This document shows positions 36,297 to 45,805 of a DNA stretch of 64,000 bases, in pieces. A program made the position numbers and the translations under genes. Positions within the stretch are counted from its first letter, which is position 1. Every line of letters starts with the position of its first letter. Under the pieces are notes generated by a model. It saw only the letters and a list, made by a program, of their open reading frames with translations, was not told the origin of the DNA and did no database searches. Where the stretch lies: the NCBI RefSeq assembly GCF_032340315.1, contig NZ_CP135436.1:2067501-2131500 (forward strand), read 5' to 3'. Source of the stretch: Streptococcus sp. DTU_2020_1001019_1_SI_AUS_MUR_006. GTDB taxonomy: Bacteria; Bacillota; Bacilli; Lactobacillales; Streptococcaceae.

Positions 36297-37559
36297 TTAT
36301 AAATCTACTGTTAGTACCTTCCCAGCTCTCACGACTTGCTCACCTGTAATATAGACGTCATCAACATCACTGGATTTGACAGCATAAACGAGGTGAGACA
36401 GCATGTTTTCTTGAGGTTGGAGATGGATTTTTCCTTGAGGTTGAATGACTAGAAAATCTGCTTGCTTGCCGACTTCCAGGCTACCAATCTCATCTTCCAT
36501 TCTCAACACCTTAGCTCCCTCGATAGTCAGAGCCTTGAGGGCAGTTTCGATTGGAAATTGGCTAGCATCGCCACTTTTCATTTTCTGTAAAAGAGCTGCG
36601 GTCCGTCCTTCCTCAAACATATCAAGGTTATTGTTAGAAGCAACTGAGTCAGTCGCAATACCGACTGGCACTCCTGCCTTTTGAAGTTGGACGACTGGTG
36701 CAATTCCCGAAGCTAGTTTGAGATTGCTGATAGGATTGTGGGCAATGGCAACTTGCGAATCTGCCAAGCGGGTAATTTCTGCTTCATTCAACTCCACACC
36801 GTGGGCAAATACAGCCTGATGATCTAAATACCCAAGTTCATCTAGAAAGGCTATTGGACGTTTACCATAACGCTTCAGGATAATGTCTGACTCTTCCTGT
36901 GTTTCTGCCACATGGATATGAAGTGGGATATCTTCTTCTTTTGCTAGGTTCAAGCTTGCTTCTAGCAATTCTCGACTACAACTGTAGGGCGAATGAGGAG
37001 CCACCATAACCTTGAAATTGGGATCCTGATAGCCTTTGATTGTCCCGATGACAGCACGAGTTTTTGCTATAGTCTCATCTGTGGTCTCCATGTCTGAAGA
37101 AAAGAGAGTTGGAGAAAAATAGCAACGCATCTTGGATGCCTTGACTGCTTCATAAATCTTCTCTATCTCTACTCCATTCGGATTGTACATATCATTGAAT
37201 GTTGTCGTTCCTGACTGGAGCATCTCTGTTAGCGCCTCTTTGACGGCTTTTGTAGTCATCTCTGGTGTAAATTCTGCTTCTGCTGGCCAGATATAGTCTT
37301 CTAGCCATTCATGGAGATTGCTATCGTCACGAATGCCTCTCAAGCCTGTCATAGCAGAGTGGGTATGGCAGTTAACCAAACCAGGCATAATCCAAGCACC
37401 CTGATAGTCTATGATTTGATCTGCTTGCTTGAGAATTTCTTGATTTTCCTGACCGACATAGACGATTTGAGAATTTTCAAGAGCTAAGATACCATCCAGG
37501 TAGACATGGAAATCTTGGTCACAAGTCACGATATTTACATGCTGAAAGACTTTCATCAA
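36297..37559 (-). CDS. Amidohydrolase, MtaD-like (methylthioadenosine / S-adenosylhomocysteine deaminase family)
   Basis: The 420-aa cytosolic enzyme belongs to the ATZ/TRZ metal-dependent amidohydrolases. Visible metal and active-site motifs are NCHTHSAMTGLRG (H-x-H), HIHVAETQEE, FAHGVELNE and ATDSVASNN. The family deaminates purine-like substrates such as 5'-methylthioadenosine or S-adenosylhomocysteine. The true substrate here is unknown. It is flanked by a terminator downstream and a full BOX element upstream. Confidence 0.85.
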   Translation of the reverse strand: MMKVFQHVNIVTCDQDFHVYLDGILALENSQIVYVGQENQEILKQADQIIDYQGAWIMPGLVNCHTHSAMTGLRGIRDDSNLHEWLEDYIWPAEAEFTPEMTTKAVKEALTEMLQSGTTTFNDMYNPNGVEIEKIYEAVKASKMRCYFSPTLFSSDMETTDETIAKTRAVIGTIKGYQDPNFKVMVAPHSPYSCSRELLEASLNLAKEEDIPLHIHVAETQEESDIILKRYGKRPIAFLDELGYLDHQAVFAHGVELNEAEITRLADSQVAIAHNPISNLKLASGIAPVVQLQKAGVPVGIATDSVASNNNLDMFEEGRTAALLQKMKSGDASQFPIETALKALTIEGAKVLRMEDEIGSLEVGKQADFLVIQPQGKIHLQPQENMLSHLVYAVKSSDVDDVYITGEQVVRAGKVLTVDL

Positions 37560-37578
37560 TAGGCTCCTTTTCTAAATT

Positions 37579-37731
37579 ATACTCTTCGAAAATCAAATTC
37601 AAACCACGTCAGCGTCGCCTTGCCGTATGTGTAGGATACTGACTACGTCAGTTCCATCTACAACCTCAAAACAGTGTTTTGAGCAACCTGCGGCTAGTTT
37701 CCTAGTTTGCTCTTTGATTTTCATTGAGTAT
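37579..37731. repeat. BOX element, boxA-boxB-boxC
   Basis: It runs from ATACTCTTCGAAAATC, through CGTCAGCGTCGCCTTGCCGTA and one boxB (CTGACTACGTCAGTTCCATC), to TTTTCATTGAGTAT. Its orientation is opposite to the first two BOX elements. It lies just upstream of the amidohydrolase gene start. Confidence 0.93.
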
Positions 37732-37768
37732 TAGCTTTCATACTAGATAATTTTCTAGCTATTGTAAC

Positions 37769-37794
37769 AAAAAAGTCACCCGAAGGCAACTTTT
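37769..37794 (-). terminator. Terminator of the ABC exporter operon
   Basis: On the minus strand AAAGTTGCC-TTCG-GGTGACTTTTTT forms a hairpin with a stable UUCG loop and a T-run, about 40 bp behind the ABC gene stop. Confidence 0.85.
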
Positions 37795-37834
37795 ATTCTG
37801 TATTTGCTTGTTTGCTTTATAAACGATTAAAAGT

Positions 37835-39583
37835 CTATTCTGGACTAAAAGTAGCTGCTTCTTGCATTTGATAGTATTTTCCTTTTCTAGCCATCAGTTC
37901 CTGATGATTGCCATACTCGACAATATCTCCATCCACCAAGACAAGAATCAAATCAGCATCCTGAATGGTTGACAAACGGTGGGCGATGATAAAGCTTGTC
38001 CTTCCCTTCATGAGTTTGGCAAAGGCATCCTGAACCAGCACCTCGGTACGGGTATCAATGGATGAAGTCGCCTCATCTAAGATAAGAATCTTAGGAATGG
38101 CTAGAAAGACACGGGCAATGGTTAAGAGCTGAGCCTGACCAACAGACAAGGATTCCCCTGCATTTTCAAGCTTGGTATCATAACCATGTGGCAACTGTTG
38201 GATAAAGAAGTCTGCGTTAGCTGCCTTGGCTGCCGCAATGACCTGCTCTCGGCTAGCATCAGGATTGCCAAAGGCAATATTGTCATGAATGCTTCCTTGC
38301 TTGAGCCAAGTTTCTTGAAGCACCATTCCAAACTGCTGTCGAAGAGAAGCTCGAGTATAGTCATAAATGGAATGACCATCCAATAAAATATCTCCAGAGT
38401 TAATCGGGTAAAAACGCATAAGAAGATTAATGATGGTAGACTTCCCCGCACCCGTTGGCCCAACGATGGCAACCTTGCTACCAGCCGGAATGTCAATAGA
38501 CAAATCCTTAATCAAGATTTTTTCTGGAGTATAGCCAAAAGAAACATGCTTAAAGGAAATAGCTCCCTTGACTTGGTCGCTGTTCAATTCTTTAAGACCA
38601 GTTTCTCTAATCTCAGGGCTTTCTAAAACAGTATAAACACGTTCTGCACAAGCCAATGCACTCTGCAACTCGGCTAAGACTGATGAAATATCATTAAAAG
38701 GCTTAGTGTACTGCTGCACATAGTTTAAAAAGGTCACTAAACGTCCAACTGTCAAAGTAGAGCCCATCATGATACGGAAGGCCCCTACTCCAGCAAGGAG
38801 GGCATAAATGAGGGCATTGACAAAACGGGTTGAAGGGTTAACAGTCGAAGAATAAAAGATAGCTGACTGAGAATAACCTGCGTAGTTATCATTTGCCTCA
38901 TGAAGTCTCTCGATAAATTCTTCTTGAGCATTAAAAGACTGGATTATAGTCTGTTGGGTGAGCGATTCTTCAATCAACTGGGTTTGAATACCCCTAGACT
39001 CTGTCTGTTTTTGAAAAAGATGGTAGGATCTCTTAGCGATAAAGCGTGAAATGACCATAGACAGAGGTGTTAAGAGCAGAACTAATAGAGTCATCAAAAG
39101 ATGAATTTGGAGCATAGCAAAGATGCTGACCAAAATCATTAAAACTCCTATGAAAAATTGGTTGAAAATCATGTTCAGTCCCGCTGCCAACTGCTCGATA
39201 TCTGTCGTTACACGGCTGACCATTTCTCCACTACCTTGTCTATCTACCAGGGCAATCGGAAGACGATGGAGCTTTTCAATGATTTTTTCGCGCAAATCTC
39301 TGGTATAGGAGAAAATCAGTCGATTATAGAGGAGAGGATTGGCCCATTGTACCAGCGTATTCCCAATGATCACCAGAATCATCTGGAGGAAAATCTGCCA
39401 AAATAGCTGGGATGAACTATCGACTAGGACTTGGTCAATCACCTGTCCTATCAAGATTGGTAGATAGATTGATAGGGCTACCTGAGCAATGGTACCCAAG
39501 AAAGCCAGGAAAAGAAGGACGGGATAACTTGCTAAATCTTTTGCCAGACGTTTGAGGGTTTGACTTGCATGTTTGCCTTTCAT
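37835..39583 (-). CDS. ABC exporter half-transporter, second subunit
   Basis: This is a 582-aa fused membrane and ATP-binding half-transporter, starting at 39583 (MKGKHASQ), where AAAGGAGG precedes. Residues about 20-300 are six transmembrane helices. The nucleotide-binding domain has Walker A GPTGAGKST, a non-canonical signature LSVGQ, Walker B ILILDEATS with the catalytic Glu, and a switch His in IAHRLST. It pairs with the neighbouring subunit, 1 bp upstream, to form a heterodimeric exporter of the multidrug type. Substrate unknown. Confidence 0.92.
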   Translation of the reverse strand: MKGKHASQTLKRLAKDLASYPVLLFLAFLGTIAQVALSIYLPILIGQVIDQVLVDSSSQLFWQIFLQMILVIIGNTLVQWANPLLYNRLIFSYTRDLREKIIEKLHRLPIALVDRQGSGEMVSRVTTDIEQLAAGLNMIFNQFFIGVLMILVSIFAMLQIHLLMTLLVLLLTPLSMVISRFIAKRSYHLFQKQTESRGIQTQLIEESLTQQTIIQSFNAQEEFIERLHEANDNYAGYSQSAIFYSSTVNPSTRFVNALIYALLAGVGAFRIMMGSTLTVGRLVTFLNYVQQYTKPFNDISSVLAELQSALACAERVYTVLESPEIRETGLKELNSDQVKGAISFKHVSFGYTPEKILIKDLSIDIPAGSKVAIVGPTGAGKSTIINLLMRFYPINSGDILLDGHSIYDYTRASLRQQFGMVLQETWLKQGSIHDNIAFGNPDASREQVIAAAKAANADFFIQQLPHGYDTKLENAGESLSVGQAQLLTIARVFLAIPKILILDEATSSIDTRTEVLVQDAFAKLMKGRTSFIIAHRLSTIQDADLILVLVDGDIVEYGNHQELMARKGKYYQMQEAATFSPE

Positions 39584-39584
39584 T

Positions 39585-41309
39585 CTAATCCTCCTTTCCA
39601 TGTTGGGATGCATTGATTTCACGATAGACTTGACTAGTCTCCATCAATTCCTCATGATTTCCAAGTGCTAATTGCTCCCCTTTCTCTAAAAGAAGAATCT
39701 GGTCTGCAATCTTCAAGGTTGAGGTCCGTTGGGAAATCAAGATCAAGCTAGTATCTGGCAAGTTTTCCTGAATGGCCTTTAGAAGATTGGATTCAGTAAT
39801 GGTATCAAGTGCTGAAGTCGCATCATCCAAGATGAGAAATGGTGCTCGACGCAAGACTGCCCTAGCAATCGACAAGCGTTGCTTTTGACCACCTGAGAAA
39901 TTACGACCACCTGCTTGAACCTCTGCGTCCAGCTGACCTTCCTTGTCACTGACAAAATCCTTGGCTTGAGCAATTTCTAAAGCCTTCCAGAGTTCTTGGT
40001 CTGAAACAGTCTCTTCCATACCCAAAGTTAAGTTTGAGCGGATAGTACCTTTAAAGAGTTCAACCTTTTGAGGGACATAGGCTATCCAGGACCGCCATTG
40101 GGCAAGATTTTGAGGACTGTTTCCAGCCTGGGAAAGGACTATACTACCACTATCTGGTTGGTACAAACCAAGTAAGACCTGAACCAAGGTTGACTTACCA
40201 GAACCAGTTCCTCCGATAATCCCAAGAATCTCCCCTTGTTGCATATCAAAAGAAATATCTCTCAGAGAAGGTTGGGCAGCATCTGGATAAGTAAAGGTCA
40301 AGTCTTGGATGTGTAAAACTTGATTTCCAGAAACCCTTCCTGCCTGAAGTTCAGAATGAATATCTTCAGGTTTTTCAGCGAATACTTCCTCAATACGCTT
40401 GGCAGATGTATAAGACTGGTTGAGCGAATTGATCAGCATGGCTAGTTTAATTAACTCAACCAAGATTTGAAGAAGATAGTTGATCAGAGCAATCAAGGCA
40501 CCCTGACTGAGCCAGCCTCCCTGGATAGAAATATAACCATTCCAGATAATCACCAGCAAAGTTCCGTTGACGATCAAATAGGTCAAAGGTGTCAAGAGAC
40601 TAGACCAGTAGCCTGTTCTCATTTGGATAGCCGTATAGACTTGGTTGAGTACTTGGAAATTCTCGATTTCTCGTTTTTCTTGACCAAAAGCACGAATCAC
40701 GCGCATCCCTTGTAGTTGTTGGCGTGTTTCCTGAACCAGCTGGTCTGTTTTCTTTCTCAAAATGCTATAAAGAGGATTGACCAAGCGCGATAACACGACA
40801 ATGACAAAGGTCAAAATGACAACCATGACCAAAAACCAGAAGGTCAATTCAGGCGAGAGACGATAGGCCATAAAAATGGCACCAAAAACAATAATAGGAG
40901 CCCTTAAAAATAGGCGTAAAAATTGATTGATCCCTGTCTGAATCTGATAGGTATCTGAAGTCAAACGCGTCACCAAACTCGATGTCGTCAAACGGTCTCG
41001 ACTATCCTTGGGCAAGGAGAGAATATGACGATAGAGGTCATTGGTCAACTCCTTGGTAAAGCCAACAGCTGCCTTAGCTGAGTAAAACTGGGCAACTAGA
41101 GCAACTAGGACACCGATGACCGCAAAAACAAAGAGGAGACCCATTTGCATCCAGAGGTGTGCTTGATCTTTTTGAGGGATGGATTGGTCGACAATCCCAG
41201 CTATCACCATGGGAACTAAGAGTTCAAAAACGGCTTCTAGCAATTTAAACAAGGGCGCTAGGAAAGACTCCTTGAGGTAGAGTTTAAAGTAAGAAAGTAA
41301 TTGTTTCAT
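39585..41309 (-). CDS. ABC exporter half-transporter, first subunit (degenerate catalytic site)
   Basis: The 574-aa half-transporter has six transmembrane helices and a nucleotide-binding domain with Walker A GGTGSGKST, signature FSGGQ, and Walker B FLILDDATS, where the catalytic Glu is replaced by Asp. The switch residue is Gln (SQRTST) instead of His. These changes, with the normal Glu/His in the partner, are the pattern of heterodimeric exporters with one degenerate ATP site. It is the first gene of the two-gene operon. Confidence 0.92.
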   Translation of the reverse strand: MKQLLSYFKLYLKESFLAPLFKLLEAVFELLVPMVIAGIVDQSIPQKDQAHLWMQMGLLFVFAVIGVLVALVAQFYSAKAAVGFTKELTNDLYRHILSLPKDSRDRLTTSSLVTRLTSDTYQIQTGINQFLRLFLRAPIIVFGAIFMAYRLSPELTFWFLVMVVILTFVIVVLSRLVNPLYSILRKKTDQLVQETRQQLQGMRVIRAFGQEKREIENFQVLNQVYTAIQMRTGYWSSLLTPLTYLIVNGTLLVIIWNGYISIQGGWLSQGALIALINYLLQILVELIKLAMLINSLNQSYTSAKRIEEVFAEKPEDIHSELQAGRVSGNQVLHIQDLTFTYPDAAQPSLRDISFDMQQGEILGIIGGTGSGKSTLVQVLLGLYQPDSGSIVLSQAGNSPQNLAQWRSWIAYVPQKVELFKGTIRSNLTLGMEETVSDQELWKALEIAQAKDFVSDKEGQLDAEVQAGGRNFSGGQKQRLSIARAVLRRAPFLILDDATSALDTITESNLLKAIQENLPDTSLILISQRTSTLKIADQILLLEKGEQLALGNHEELMETSQVYREINASQHGKED

Positions 41310-41334
41310 ATGTCCCTTCTATTTTCAAAATGAA

Positions 41335-41359
41335 GAAGGTGGAAAAACCACCATCTTTT
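41335..41359 (-). terminator. Hairpin after the cytosolic msrAB gene
   Basis: On the minus strand GATGGTGG-TTTTT-CCACCTTC forms a stem directly after the stop codon, followed by TTCATTTT. The T-run is imperfect. Confidence 0.6.
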
Positions 41360-42298
41360 TTACTTATTCAAATATGGAAGTAGGTAGCCATAACCAGCCT
41401 CTTCCATTTCATCCTTAGCAATGAATCGTAGAGAGGCAGAATTGATGCAATAACGTAAGCCACCTAGTTCCTGAGGTCCGTCTGTAAAGACATGACCCAA
41501 GTGGGCATTACCCGAACGTGATCGAACTTCGATACGCTCCATACCGTGACTCAAGTCCTGATAGTAATGAATGAGTTCCTTGGAAATAGGATGGCTAAAA
41601 CTTGGCCATCCACAGCCTGAGGCAAACTTATCCTTGGCAAAGAAGAGGGGCTCACCAGTCGTGATATCGACATAAATTCCTTCCTCAAAAGTTTGGTCAT
41701 AAGCATTGCTAAAGGGAGCTTCCGTGGCAGCTTCTTGCGTGACTCGATAGGACTCTTCTGACAAATTCTCTCGTAAAACTGCCTGACTAGGTTTTTCATA
41801 GTTGGCGGCATCTATCAGTGGTTTCTCAGCATCCCTCACATCAATGTGGCAATAACCACCAGGATTTTTCTTGAGGTAGTCTTGGTGATAGTCCTCAGCC
41901 AGGATATAGTGTCGGAGTTTCTCCACTTCTACCGCTATCTTGCGACCGAGCATGCGCTCCTGCTCTTGGACAAGAGCATAGATAGTCGGTAAATCCTTTT
42001 CATCTAGGTAATAAATCCCTGTGCGGTATTGACGACCACGGTCATTTCCTTGTTGGTTGACAGATAAAGGATCAATGACTCGGAAATAATAAAGCAAAAT
42101 CTCACGGAGTGAGACTGCCTTTTCATCATAGATAACTTGCACAGTCTCTGCGTGATCTGTTTCTTTAATTAATTGATAATTGGTAGTTTCTACCTGACCA
42201 TTAGCATAACCAACACTTGTTTGCAACACTCCAGAAATACGGGAAAAGTATTCCTCTAAGCCCCAAAAGCAACCACCTGCTAAATATATTTCTGCCAT
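41360..42298 (-). CDS. msrAB2: Cytosolic methionine sulfoxide reductase MsrAB
   Basis: The 312-aa protein starts directly at the MsrA domain (catalytic Cys10 in [12 protein letters not shown]) and ends with an MsrB domain ([14 protein letters not shown]). It has no signal or membrane segment, in contrast to the membrane-anchored MsrAB at 23442-24557, so it repairs free and protein-bound Met sulfoxide in the cytosol. Domain order and motifs are the same in both. It is a single gene between the ABC operon and thrB. Confidence 0.95.
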   Translation of the reverse strand: MAEIYLAGGCFWGLEEYFSRISGVLQTSVGYANGQVETTNYQLIKETDHAETVQVIYDEKAVSLREILLYYFRVIDPLSVNQQGNDRGRQYRTGIYYLDEKDLPTIYALVQEQERMLGRKIAVEVEKLRHYILAEDYHQDYLKKNPGGYCHIDVRDAEKPLIDAANYEKPSQAVLRENLSEESYRVTQEAATEAPFSNAYDQTFEEGIYVDITTGEPLFFAKDKFASGCGWPSFSHPISKELIHYYQDLSHGMERIEVRSRSGNAHLGHVFTDGPQELGGLRYCINSASLRFIAKDEMEEAGYGYLLPYLNK

Positions 42299-42370
42299 CT
42301 CATACCTCCTTGACTATCTATCGGTCAGCAAAAGTGGGAAACATTTCATATCCCATCTTTCATTTTCAAA

Positions 42371-42413
42371 AAAAGGACAGGAAGCCCTCTAATAGAGAGT
42401 TTCCCCATCCTAT
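42371..42413 (-). terminator. Terminator of the hom-thrB operon
   Basis: On the minus strand AGGATGGGGAAACTCTCTA and TAGAGGGCTTCCTGTCCT pair imperfectly, followed by TTTTTTTG. Confidence 0.8.
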
Positions 42414-42421
42414 CGCTATAT

Positions 42422-43291
42422 TTATTTTTCTTCGACGCGCACGCCTTGTGTGTCTACTTGCAAATCATGAAGCTTGCCTTTGAACGGTTGTTTTTCAAGC
42501 TCTGCCTTAATCTTCGGCATCTTATCAGGCTCAGCTAGAACCATGACAGTAGGCCCAGCGCCAGACAAGTAGGTCGCATAAGCACCATTTCTCTTAGCAA
42601 CTTTTTTTATGGTCGCAAATTCTCGCACCAAATCTTGGCGGTAACGCTCATGGAAAAGATCACTCTCAATAGCTTGTCCTGCTTTGACCATGTCTCCAGT
42701 CAGCAAGGCTGCAATCGCTACATTGGCGATAGAACTTGCTGCAACAGCTTCTTTATAAGAAAGTTTCTTGGGCAAGACACCACGACTATCTCGGGTACGC
42801 AATTCATAATTTGGAATGTAGGCTAGAAAGGCACACTCTGGAAAAGGCGCTACAACTGCTGAAACCTGACCCTCGACTGAGCTGGCAATGACCAGATTTC
42901 CATAGATAGCAGGTGCAACATTATCAGGATGCCCTTCAATCTTAGTCGCCAATTGCAACTTATCGTGATCCGTTAATTTTAGGTTCCCTAATTGATTTGC
43001 CAGCTCAATTCCTGCAACGATGACTGAACTAGAAGAACCAAGTCCACGCGCAAGTGGAATATCACTAATCATTTTCAGACGTCTTGGTTGTAGGTCTGGA
43101 ACAATTTGTAAAGCAATCTTCAGCAAAAGATTACGTTCATCACGTGGAATCCATTTGCCTAATTGGTGCTCGATCATCCATTCTTCACGTTCCTCACAAA
43201 CCTGAATTTCTAGATACTTAGTTACAGCTACACCAACAGAGTCAAAGCCAGGACCCACATTGGCACTTGTAGCAGGTACAATAATCTTCAT
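42422..43291 (-). CDS. thrB: Homoserine kinase
   Basis: The 289-aa GHMP kinase phosphorylates homoserine on the way to threonine. It has the N-terminal [14 protein letters not shown] motif (residues 5-18) and the ATP-binding [16 protein letters not shown]. The C-terminal [17 protein letters not shown] is the third GHMP motif. Its ATG is 1 bp behind the hom stop, so the two genes form one operon, the usual streptococcal hom-thrB pair. Threonine synthase is not in the window. Confidence 0.96.
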   Translation of the reverse strand: MKIIVPATSANVGPGFDSVGVAVTKYLEIQVCEEREEWMIEHQLGKWIPRDERNLLLKIALQIVPDLQPRRLKMISDIPLARGLGSSSSVIVAGIELANQLGNLKLTDHDKLQLATKIEGHPDNVAPAIYGNLVIASSVEGQVSAVVAPFPECAFLAYIPNYELRTRDSRGVLPKKLSYKEAVAASSIANVAIAALLTGDMVKAGQAIESDLFHERYRQDLVREFATIKKVAKRNGAYATYLSGAGPTVMVLAEPDKMPKIKAELEKQPFKGKLHDLQVDTQGVRVEEK

Positions 43292-43292
43292 C

Positions 43293-44579
43293 TTAGTCTC
43301 CTAAAACCTTGAAGGTGTTGAGAAGTTCAAATTCAGCTACACCCTTCAAAGCTGCTGTAATATTTTCAAGCTGTGCCTTGTTAATCTTATGGGTAATGAT
43401 GACAATACGAGCCTTGCCTTCTTGCTTACCATCTTGAAGGATTTGCTTGAAGGAAATATCTTCCGCATTAAAGAGCTCTGCCAATTTCAAGACTTGCCCT
43501 TTTGAATCTGGAGCCAGGATTGAGAAATAGTAGTTGGCTTTGACATCTTCTGGTTGAGCTAAAACAAGGTCACGATGGTATTCGTTAAAGGCTTTGCCAA
43601 TGGTGCCGTCATTCAAACGACGAACGATACGGGCAATATCAGCTACAACGCTTGTTGCAGTTGGTTTTTGACCTGCACCTGGTCCATAGTACATAGACTC
43701 GCCGATACCGATAGATTCCACAAAGACCGCATTCATAACACCGTTAACACTTGCAAGTGGGTGAGCCTTAGGAAGGAAGGTTGGTGTAACCTCAGCAGCG
43801 ATTCCAGAAGGTGTTTCTTCGATAGAACCTACTAATTTAACCACGTACCCAAGATCTTGGGCAACTGCCACATCTTCTGGAGTGATATTGCGGATTCCTT
43901 GGTGGGCAACATCTTCAAATTTGACATTCATCCCAAATGCAAACTGGCTGAGGATGACCATCTTGTAGGCCGCATCAATCCCGTCAACGTCATTGGTTGG
44001 GTCGCTTTCAGCAAAGCCAAGTCGTTGGGCTTCTGCCAAAGCATCTTCATAAGACCAGCCTTCTTCTACCATTTTGGTCATCATGAAGTTAGATGTTCCA
44101 TTGACAACACCAAGAACACGAGTAATTTTATCTGATGCAAGTGAGTTGACCAAGGTACGAAGGATTGGGATTCCTCCCGCAACAGCTGCTTCATAATAAA
44201 GAGCAACATTATGAGCTTTGGCAATCTCAAGCAATTCTGCACCATGAACAGCCAAAAGGTCCTTGTTGGCTGTCACGACATGTTTCCCTGCTTCTAAGGC
44301 ACGAGTGATAAATGTTTTTGCCGGTTCGATACGTCCCATCAACTCAACAACAATCGCGATGTCTTTATCTGACAAAATTTCGTCAATATTTGTTACAAAA
44401 TTAAAATCATTTCCTGCTTCAAGCAAGCGTGCTTTCTCTTCATCGTCTTTGACCAAAACTTTTGCTACTTCAATTTCTGAATGTGCTGCTTGAAAAATTT
44501 TTTCTCCATTTTCCTTTAGCAAGAATGGTACACCACTGGCTACTGTACCAAATCCAAGTAAAGCAATTTTAACTGACAT
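43293..44579 (-). CDS. hom: Homoserine dehydrogenase
   Basis: The 428-aa protein reduces aspartate semialdehyde to homoserine. The N-terminal Rossmann motif GFGTVASGV, the catalytic region [13 protein letters not shown] and [14 protein letters not shown] are visible. A C-terminal ACT domain (about 350-428), which usually binds threonine for feedback control, is also present. There is no aspartokinase fusion. It is followed directly by thrB. Confidence 0.96.
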   Translation of the reverse strand: MSVKIALLGFGTVASGVPFLLKENGEKIFQAAHSEIEVAKVLVKDDEEKARLLEAGNDFNFVTNIDEILSDKDIAIVVELMGRIEPAKTFITRALEAGKHVVTANKDLLAVHGAELLEIAKAHNVALYYEAAVAGGIPILRTLVNSLASDKITRVLGVVNGTSNFMMTKMVEEGWSYEDALAEAQRLGFAESDPTNDVDGIDAAYKMVILSQFAFGMNVKFEDVAHQGIRNITPEDVAVAQDLGYVVKLVGSIEETPSGIAAEVTPTFLPKAHPLASVNGVMNAVFVESIGIGESMYYGPGAGQKPTATSVVADIARIVRRLNDGTIGKAFNEYHRDLVLAQPEDVKANYYFSILAPDSKGQVLKLAELFNAEDISFKQILQDGKQEGKARIVIITHKINKAQLENITAALKGVAEFELLNTFKVLGD

Positions 44580-44610
44580 GTTTGTCTCCTTGAAATTTTC
44601 TAATAGTCCT

Positions 44611-44619
44611 ATTATACCA
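44611..44619 (-). promoter_or_regulatory. Extended -10 promoter of hom-thrB
   Basis: On the minus strand TGGTATAAT (TG-n-TATAAT) is an extended -10 box, about 31 bp upstream of the hom ATG. A good -35 box is not evident. Confidence 0.55.
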
Positions 44620-44674
44620 AAATTGTGAGAAAATTCCTACCATTCTGAACTAAAAATAGAAGCATCAAATCATA

Positions 44675-44712
44675 AAAAAGCCTGCCCTGATTCAATCAAG
44701 AGCAGACGCTAT
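44675..44712 (-). terminator. Terminator of yaaA
   Basis: On the minus strand AGCGTCTGCTCT and AGGGCAGGCT pair imperfectly around TGATTGAATC, followed by TTTTTTATG, 8 bp past the yaaA stop. Confidence 0.75.
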
Positions 44713-44719
44713 TTTCAAT

Positions 44720-45442
44720 CTATTTTACAAAGACCATTTCCTTGTCACTAGACAGGTCGTCTCGATAGGTAAAACCTGCAAAACTGAGCTTTTTAATCTC
44801 TTCTACCGAAGTTACCTGATCTTTCATCAAGACTGTTAAGAAAGTACCTCTAGCTTTCTTTGAAATGGTTGAGTGGACTTTAAGTTTTCCATCTCTGTCT
44901 TCCATAAACTTAAAGGTCACCAATTTTTCACGGATATCTTTTGGAAAGACAGTTTCAAACTCCGAAGACAAGAGTGAAAAGATTAGTTCTTCACCCTTCA
45001 CCGACTCTTCATAAGCTGATTGCCAGTGACTTTTCAGGCTTTTCCCAGCAATTTTAAGCTTCATCAAAAAGTCTAGTCTGTGAGGTGCAATCGGTGCAAA
45101 GGCTGGAATCACACCGTAAAGAGCTGACGTTATCATGAGGTGTTTCTCCAGATAGGCTTGTTCAGCCTTGGTTAGATTGTCCCGTTTGATGTTGCGATAC
45201 ATGAGTCCATCAAAGAGGTGCAAGGCTGGATAGTTTTTTTCAGTGCCAGTTTTTAAGGCCTGGATATGGTCATACTCCTCTTGTGCTTTTTCAGCAGAAA
45301 TTTTGTAAAAACTTTCCAGCTCTTGGGCAGAATATCTGGCCAATTCATCTAGCACCGCCTGACTTTCAGGACGTAAAGGTCTAGCCTCTAAACTAGGGAT
45401 TTCGGTATTCATTTCTTTTGCAGTTGGGATTAGAATTTTCAT
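44720..45442 (-). CDS. yaaA: YaaA family peroxide stress protein (DUF328)
   Basis: The 240-aa DUF328 protein starts MKILIPTAKEMN and contains the LFDGLMYRNIKRD and AYEESVKGEELIFSLLSSEF stretches, with the KKARGTFLTVLMK segment near the C-terminus. The Escherichia coli homologue lowers intracellular free iron during H2O2 stress. The ATG at 45442 has no ribosome binding site, and the predicted transcription start falls on the ATG itself, so translation may be from a leaderless mRNA. A longer frame with an upstream start lies inside the promoter and is unlikely. Confidence 0.88.
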   Translation of the reverse strand: MKILIPTAKEMNTEIPSLEARPLRPESQAVLDELARYSAQELESFYKISAEKAQEEYDHIQALKTGTEKNYPALHLFDGLMYRNIKRDNLTKAEQAYLEKHLMITSALYGVIPAFAPIAPHRLDFLMKLKIAGKSLKSHWQSAYEESVKGEELIFSLLSSEFETVFPKDIREKLVTFKFMEDRDGKLKVHSTISKKARGTFLTVLMKDQVTSVEEIKKLSFAGFTYRDDLSSDKEMVFVK

Positions 45443-45477
45443 AGTGTTAGTGTAGCATATTTTTTTAGGACTACCAA
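45443..45477 (-). promoter_or_regulatory. Promoter of yaaA giving a leaderless transcript
   Basis: On the minus strand TTGGTA (45472-45477), a 17-bp spacer ending in TGC, and TACACT (45449-45454) form an extended -10 promoter. Only six bases separate the -10 box from the ATG, so the start site should be at or one base from the A of the ATG. Confidence 0.6.
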
Positions 45478-45485
45478 GGATTTGC

Positions 45486-45516
45486 ACCTAAAAACCTCGG
45501 TGACTACCGAGGTTTC
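45486..45516 (-). terminator. Terminator between the 54-aa gene and yaaA
   Basis: AAACCTCGGT and ACCGAGGTTT form a perfect 10-bp stem around GACT, with TTTTTA on the minus strand. It separates the small membrane protein gene from the yaaA promoter directly behind it. Confidence 0.85.
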
Positions 45517-45521
45517 TTTCC

Positions 45522-45686
45522 TTATTTTGGCAATCCTAACCAGATTGCAAAGAGAACTAGTGCTGTCCCAAGGCAGCTTGTCAAGATAGATGAAAGAGTA
45601 ACCTTTTTCTCCTTTAGATGAGAAAATCCTATCTTCAAAGCGAAAAGACCAAGCAACATCGAACCAATCATCAGATAAAATCCCAT
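45522..45686 (-). CDS. Small two-helix membrane protein (54 aa)
   Basis: The frame MGFYLMIGSMLLGLFALKIG, a basic loop (SHLKEKK), and a second hydrophobic helix ending IWLGLPK make a 54-residue protein with two membrane helices and a cytosolic loop. A GGAGG site lies 8 bp before the ATG and a strong terminator follows the stop. A longer frame overlapping it in another phase (45439-45840) has no such signals. I do not recognise a family; similar short proteins are found at this place in pneumococcus. Confidence 0.8.
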   Translation of the reverse strand: MGFYLMIGSMLLGLFALKIGFSHLKEKKVTLSSILTSCLGTALVLFAIWLGLPK

Positions 45687-45805
45687 TTGACTGTCCTCCA
45701 TTTATTATTCTTTCATTTATTATCACAAATTTCAAACAAGAGTGCAAGAAAAACGAGGTTGTTTCCTTAAGCTTGAAGGATGGACCCTGATCTAGGATAC
45801 AAGGC

